This document shows, piece by piece, positions 11,467 to 12,702 of a DNA stretch of 12,702 nt. Under the pieces are notes generated by a model. That model was not told the DNA's origin. It saw only the letters and a list, made by a program, of their open reading frames with translations, and made no database searches. The DNA is from a bacterium (lineage in GTDB: Archaea > Nanoarchaeota > Nanoarchaeia > Woesearchaeales > UBA10216), in contig JAAGZO010000297.1 of assembly GCA_024206195.1 (NCBI GenBank), forward strand, positions 1 to 12,702. The letters run 5' to 3'. The position numbers were made by a program, and so were the translations under genes. The stretch's first letter is position 1; every line of letters begins with the position of its first letter.

Positions 11467-11476
11467 AGGGTTTTAT

Positions 11477-11923
11477 TCAATCCTTATCAGGCAATGGCTC
11501 CTTTCCATAGTCGAGGTAATGCATATGCTGCCTAGCATATTGGTAAACCTTGTTCATTGCTTGCTTTATCTCTTCTCTCTCCAAGTTGGCCTCCGACCAG
11601 ACTAACTCTCCAAGAGGGTAGTAATCCCTCTCGTGGAAATCAACATCATAGAGGAGTTTTACTTGAGCTTCGCTTACAGCTTCGAACAAATCATTGTATT
11701 GTCTGCGTAGACTATCCTCTCCCGATCCATTCATGTGGATCACGGGCATTGTGTGTTTTTTAATCATAGTCTCCTCCTTTAGTTCATCAATGAATCTTGT
11801 GGCCTCGGCAAGTGTTGTCAACAGAGTACCATCTCCGTTGTAGATATGTTCTAGGTCATGAGTTTCGACGTAGGAGTTGAGGAGAGCATTAAGTAGTTTC
11901 TTTGTGCTTATTTCTGTCTTCAT
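11477..11923 (-). CDS. Two-part phage protein with internal start
   Basis: A 148-aa protein. The C-terminal part from M53 (MIKKHTMPVIHMNGSGEDSL, then ERDYYPLGEL and a long helix) resembles small phage proteins I recall that usually start near the IHMNG motif and carry DYYP in the middle; their function is unknown. The first 52 residues (MKTEISTKKLLNALLN through FIDELKEET) look like a separate helical module. A strong Shine-Dalgarno, GGAGG 5 nt before M53 (ATG at 11767), would give a separate 96-aa product in the same frame. So this is either two fused genes or one gene with two starts. It is the last gene of the minus operon, 2 bp after its neighbour. Confidence 0.8.
   Translation of the reverse strand: MKTEISTKKLLNALLNSYVETHDLEHIYNGDGTLLTTLAEATRFIDELKEETMIKKHTMPVIHMNGSGEDSLRRQYNDLFEAVSEAQVKLLYDVDFHERDYYPLGELVWSEANLEREEIKQAMNKVYQYARQHMHYLDYGKEPLPDKD
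11773..11777 (-). promoter_or_regulatory. Internal ribosome binding site
   Basis: On the minus strand AAAGGAGGAG precedes the in-frame ATG at 11767, with GGAGG exactly 5 nt away. It is the strongest Shine-Dalgarno in the window, where most starts have none, and it lies inside the 148-aa reading frame. Confidence 0.7.
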
Positions 11924-11925
11924 GT

Positions 11926-12165
11926 CTATTTTCTGTAGTTAGGATGCCAAGTTGGGAATTCTAATTTTGGGGCCAATTCTGTATACCCTAGCTCTGTGAA
12001 ATGTTCATGCAGTGAAACCGCTCCATGCTTGCATATTTCAAAGAAAACGTTTTTCTTTTCGTCAGTATATTCAAAGCAGCAATCTGCTCTCCCCGTCTCA
12101 CACTTAGTTACTCTAAATGTTTTAGGGAATACTCCTGTCAATTTAACTGTTGGTGTTTTGTTCAT
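11926..12165 (-). CDS. Small hypothetical protein
   Basis: A 79-aa protein starting MNKTPTVKLTGVFPKTFRV. It has four Cys (KCETGRADCCFEY and EICKHG) and several His, so metal binding is possible, and it ends PTWHPNYRK. I start it at 12165 rather than further up because the frame above that lies inside the preceding gene. It still overlaps that gene by 23 bp, and the next gene begins 2 bp after its stop. Confidence 0.65.
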   Translation of the reverse strand: MNKTPTVKLTGVFPKTFRVTKCETGRADCCFEYTDEKKNVFFEICKHGAVSLHEHFTELGYTELAPKLEFPTWHPNYRK

Positions 12166-12439
12166 CTTTTGCTTGTTGTATTTTTTTCTTTCTGTCGATT
12201 CTGTCATGGAACCATGCAGAACCATATCTAATGTTTCTCGATTTAAAGAATTCATCGCAAGCTTCGCTCACTGTGCGAGCAATGTTTGCGGGGAGTACAT
12301 CGTACATCCCGAAGTTTCCTTGAGAGGATTGTTTAATTATCTCTTTCTTTTCAACCGCTTTGCGGAGAAACTCATCTTTGAGGGCGTGGTAGTCTTTTGA
12401 TTTCATCTTATTCTGTAAGTTATTAGGCAGACTAAGCAT
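12143..12439 (-). CDS. Small basic hypothetical protein
   Basis: A 98-aa protein, mostly charged helix, with MKSKDYHALKDEFLRKAVEKK, later SEACDEFFKSRNIRYGSAWF and a Lys/Gln-rich end. No recognised family; Trp/Phe/Arg spacing near the end (WFHDRIDRKKK) could suit a nucleic-acid-binding helix. I chose the ATG at 12439, which leaves a 28-bp gap from the upstream gene; the ATG at 12406 is equally possible. Neither has a clear Shine-Dalgarno. Confidence 0.6.
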   Translation of the reverse strand: MLSLPNNLQNKMKSKDYHALKDEFLRKAVEKKEIIKQSSQGNFGMYDVLPANIARTVSEACDEFFKSRNIRYGSAWFHDRIDRKKKIQQAKDEQNTNS

Positions 12440-12467
12440 AAACAAAAAGTGATTATGAATTCTATGC

Positions 12468-12668
12468 TCATTTCGGCTCCACAACAAAACCTGTTTCGTC
12501 TTTTTTAGCAAGACCTTTCTCGACCAATCCAACGATCACGCCTTTAGGATCTTTAAAGCGTAGATCATTCTCATCTCCATTTACTACGGGATAGCCCAGG
12601 TAAGTTTTAGGAAGTGAACCACGGAAAACGACGGCGACGTTGCCCCCTAGCTCAAGGATTGTTTTCAT
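12468..12668 (-). CDS. Conserved small phage protein of unknown function
   Basis: A 66-aa protein: MKTILELGGNVAVVFRG, then PKTYLGYPVVNGDENDLRF and KGVIVGLVEKGLAKKDETGF. The blocks around GDxxDLRFxDPKG and GLxxKGxAKKD resemble a small protein family I recall from environmental phages. It is beta-rich and soluble. It is the first gene of the minus-strand operon visible here; the 34 bp to the right edge contain no clear promoter, so the operon may begin further right. Confidence 0.7.
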   Translation of the reverse strand: MKTILELGGNVAVVFRGSLPKTYLGYPVVNGDENDLRFKDPKGVIVGLVEKGLAKKDETGFVVEPK

Positions 12669-12702
12669 TTTGTATTCACTTGTTGCTTCACTGCGAGAAA
12701 AA

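Larger units (their letters stand above)
11050..11476. other. Repeat-rich non-coding region between convergent genes
   Basis: 427 bp with no credible gene. It combines AT-rich DNA with GC-rich patches (for example 11126-11137 and 11424-11439). AAATAA occurs at least nine times between 11066 and 11331, often after CCCC or CT. Longer direct repeats, a promoter with a dyad in its spacer, two hairpins with related sequence, and terminators on both strands are listed separately. The plus and minus gene blocks converge here. It looks like an origin, regulatory hub or small-RNA locus; the sequence does not decide which. Confidence 0.7.

Noticed and set aside
11996..12400. 134-aa plus-strand reading frame
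   Set aside because: It lies wholly opposite the minus-strand operon and is rich in Phe, Leu, Ser and Cys, typical of an antisense shadow. The minus genes have better composition, tight spacing and overlaps.

Overview
The window looks like part of the genome of a tailed bacteriophage (Caudoviricetes), or a metagenomic contig from one. Genes are short and tightly packed, often with ATGA-type overlaps, and most encode small unknown proteins. Recognisable genes fit a phage: MazG-like and DUF1599-like nucleotide proteins, an endonuclease VII-type HNH nuclease, a phage tRNA, a RuvB-like ATPase, small one-helix membrane proteins and a glycosyl/sulfotransferase cassette. There is no terminase, capsid, tail or integrase gene, so phage family and lifestyle cannot be read here. 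The host is unknown. Most starts lack a Shine-Dalgarno sequence, and several have a -10-like box only 4-10 nt before the ATG, which hints at leaderless or short-leader expression.

Layout. 7-871: two unknown proteins (one membrane-anchored) and a small holin-like membrane protein, closed by a strong terminator at 892-923. 966-1505: a PD-(D/E)XK nuclease-like gene with its own promoter. 1496-1919: a minus-strand island with one 92-aa gene and what looks like the 3' remnant of a broken gene. 1922-3203: a membrane protein, the MazG-like and DUF1599-like pair, and two small genes. 3196-5485: family 2 glycosyltransferase, sulfotransferase-like protein and NAD-dependent sugar epimerase, overlapping or nearly touching and differing in isoleucine codon use from the replication-type genes. 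5505-7422: a conserved phage protein followed by small unknowns, one with MORN/YwqK-like repeats. 7434-7506: a CAU-anticodon tRNA that resembles tRNA-Ile2. 7523-7939: the endonuclease VII-like gene. 8049-10739: a small membrane protein, an AT-hook-like basic protein, the RuvB-like ATPase, a zinc metallopeptidase and four small unknowns.

10740-11476 is mostly non-coding. It holds an AT-rich tandem repeat, a 41-aa membrane protein gene, and 427 bp of dispersed repeats, hairpins, a promoter with a perfect inverted repeat in its spacer, and terminators facing both ways. The plus-strand genes converge here with a minus-strand operon (11477-12668) of four small genes. One of these carries a strong internal ribosome binding site that would release its conserved C-terminal domain as a separate protein.

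How the genes may work together (inference): the MazG and DUF1599 proteins would act on the nucleotide pool; the RuvB-like ATPase and endonuclease VII-like nuclease could process branched DNA; the sugar cassette could modify a virion or host glycan; and the repeat-rich convergent region is a candidate origin or regulatory RNA locus.
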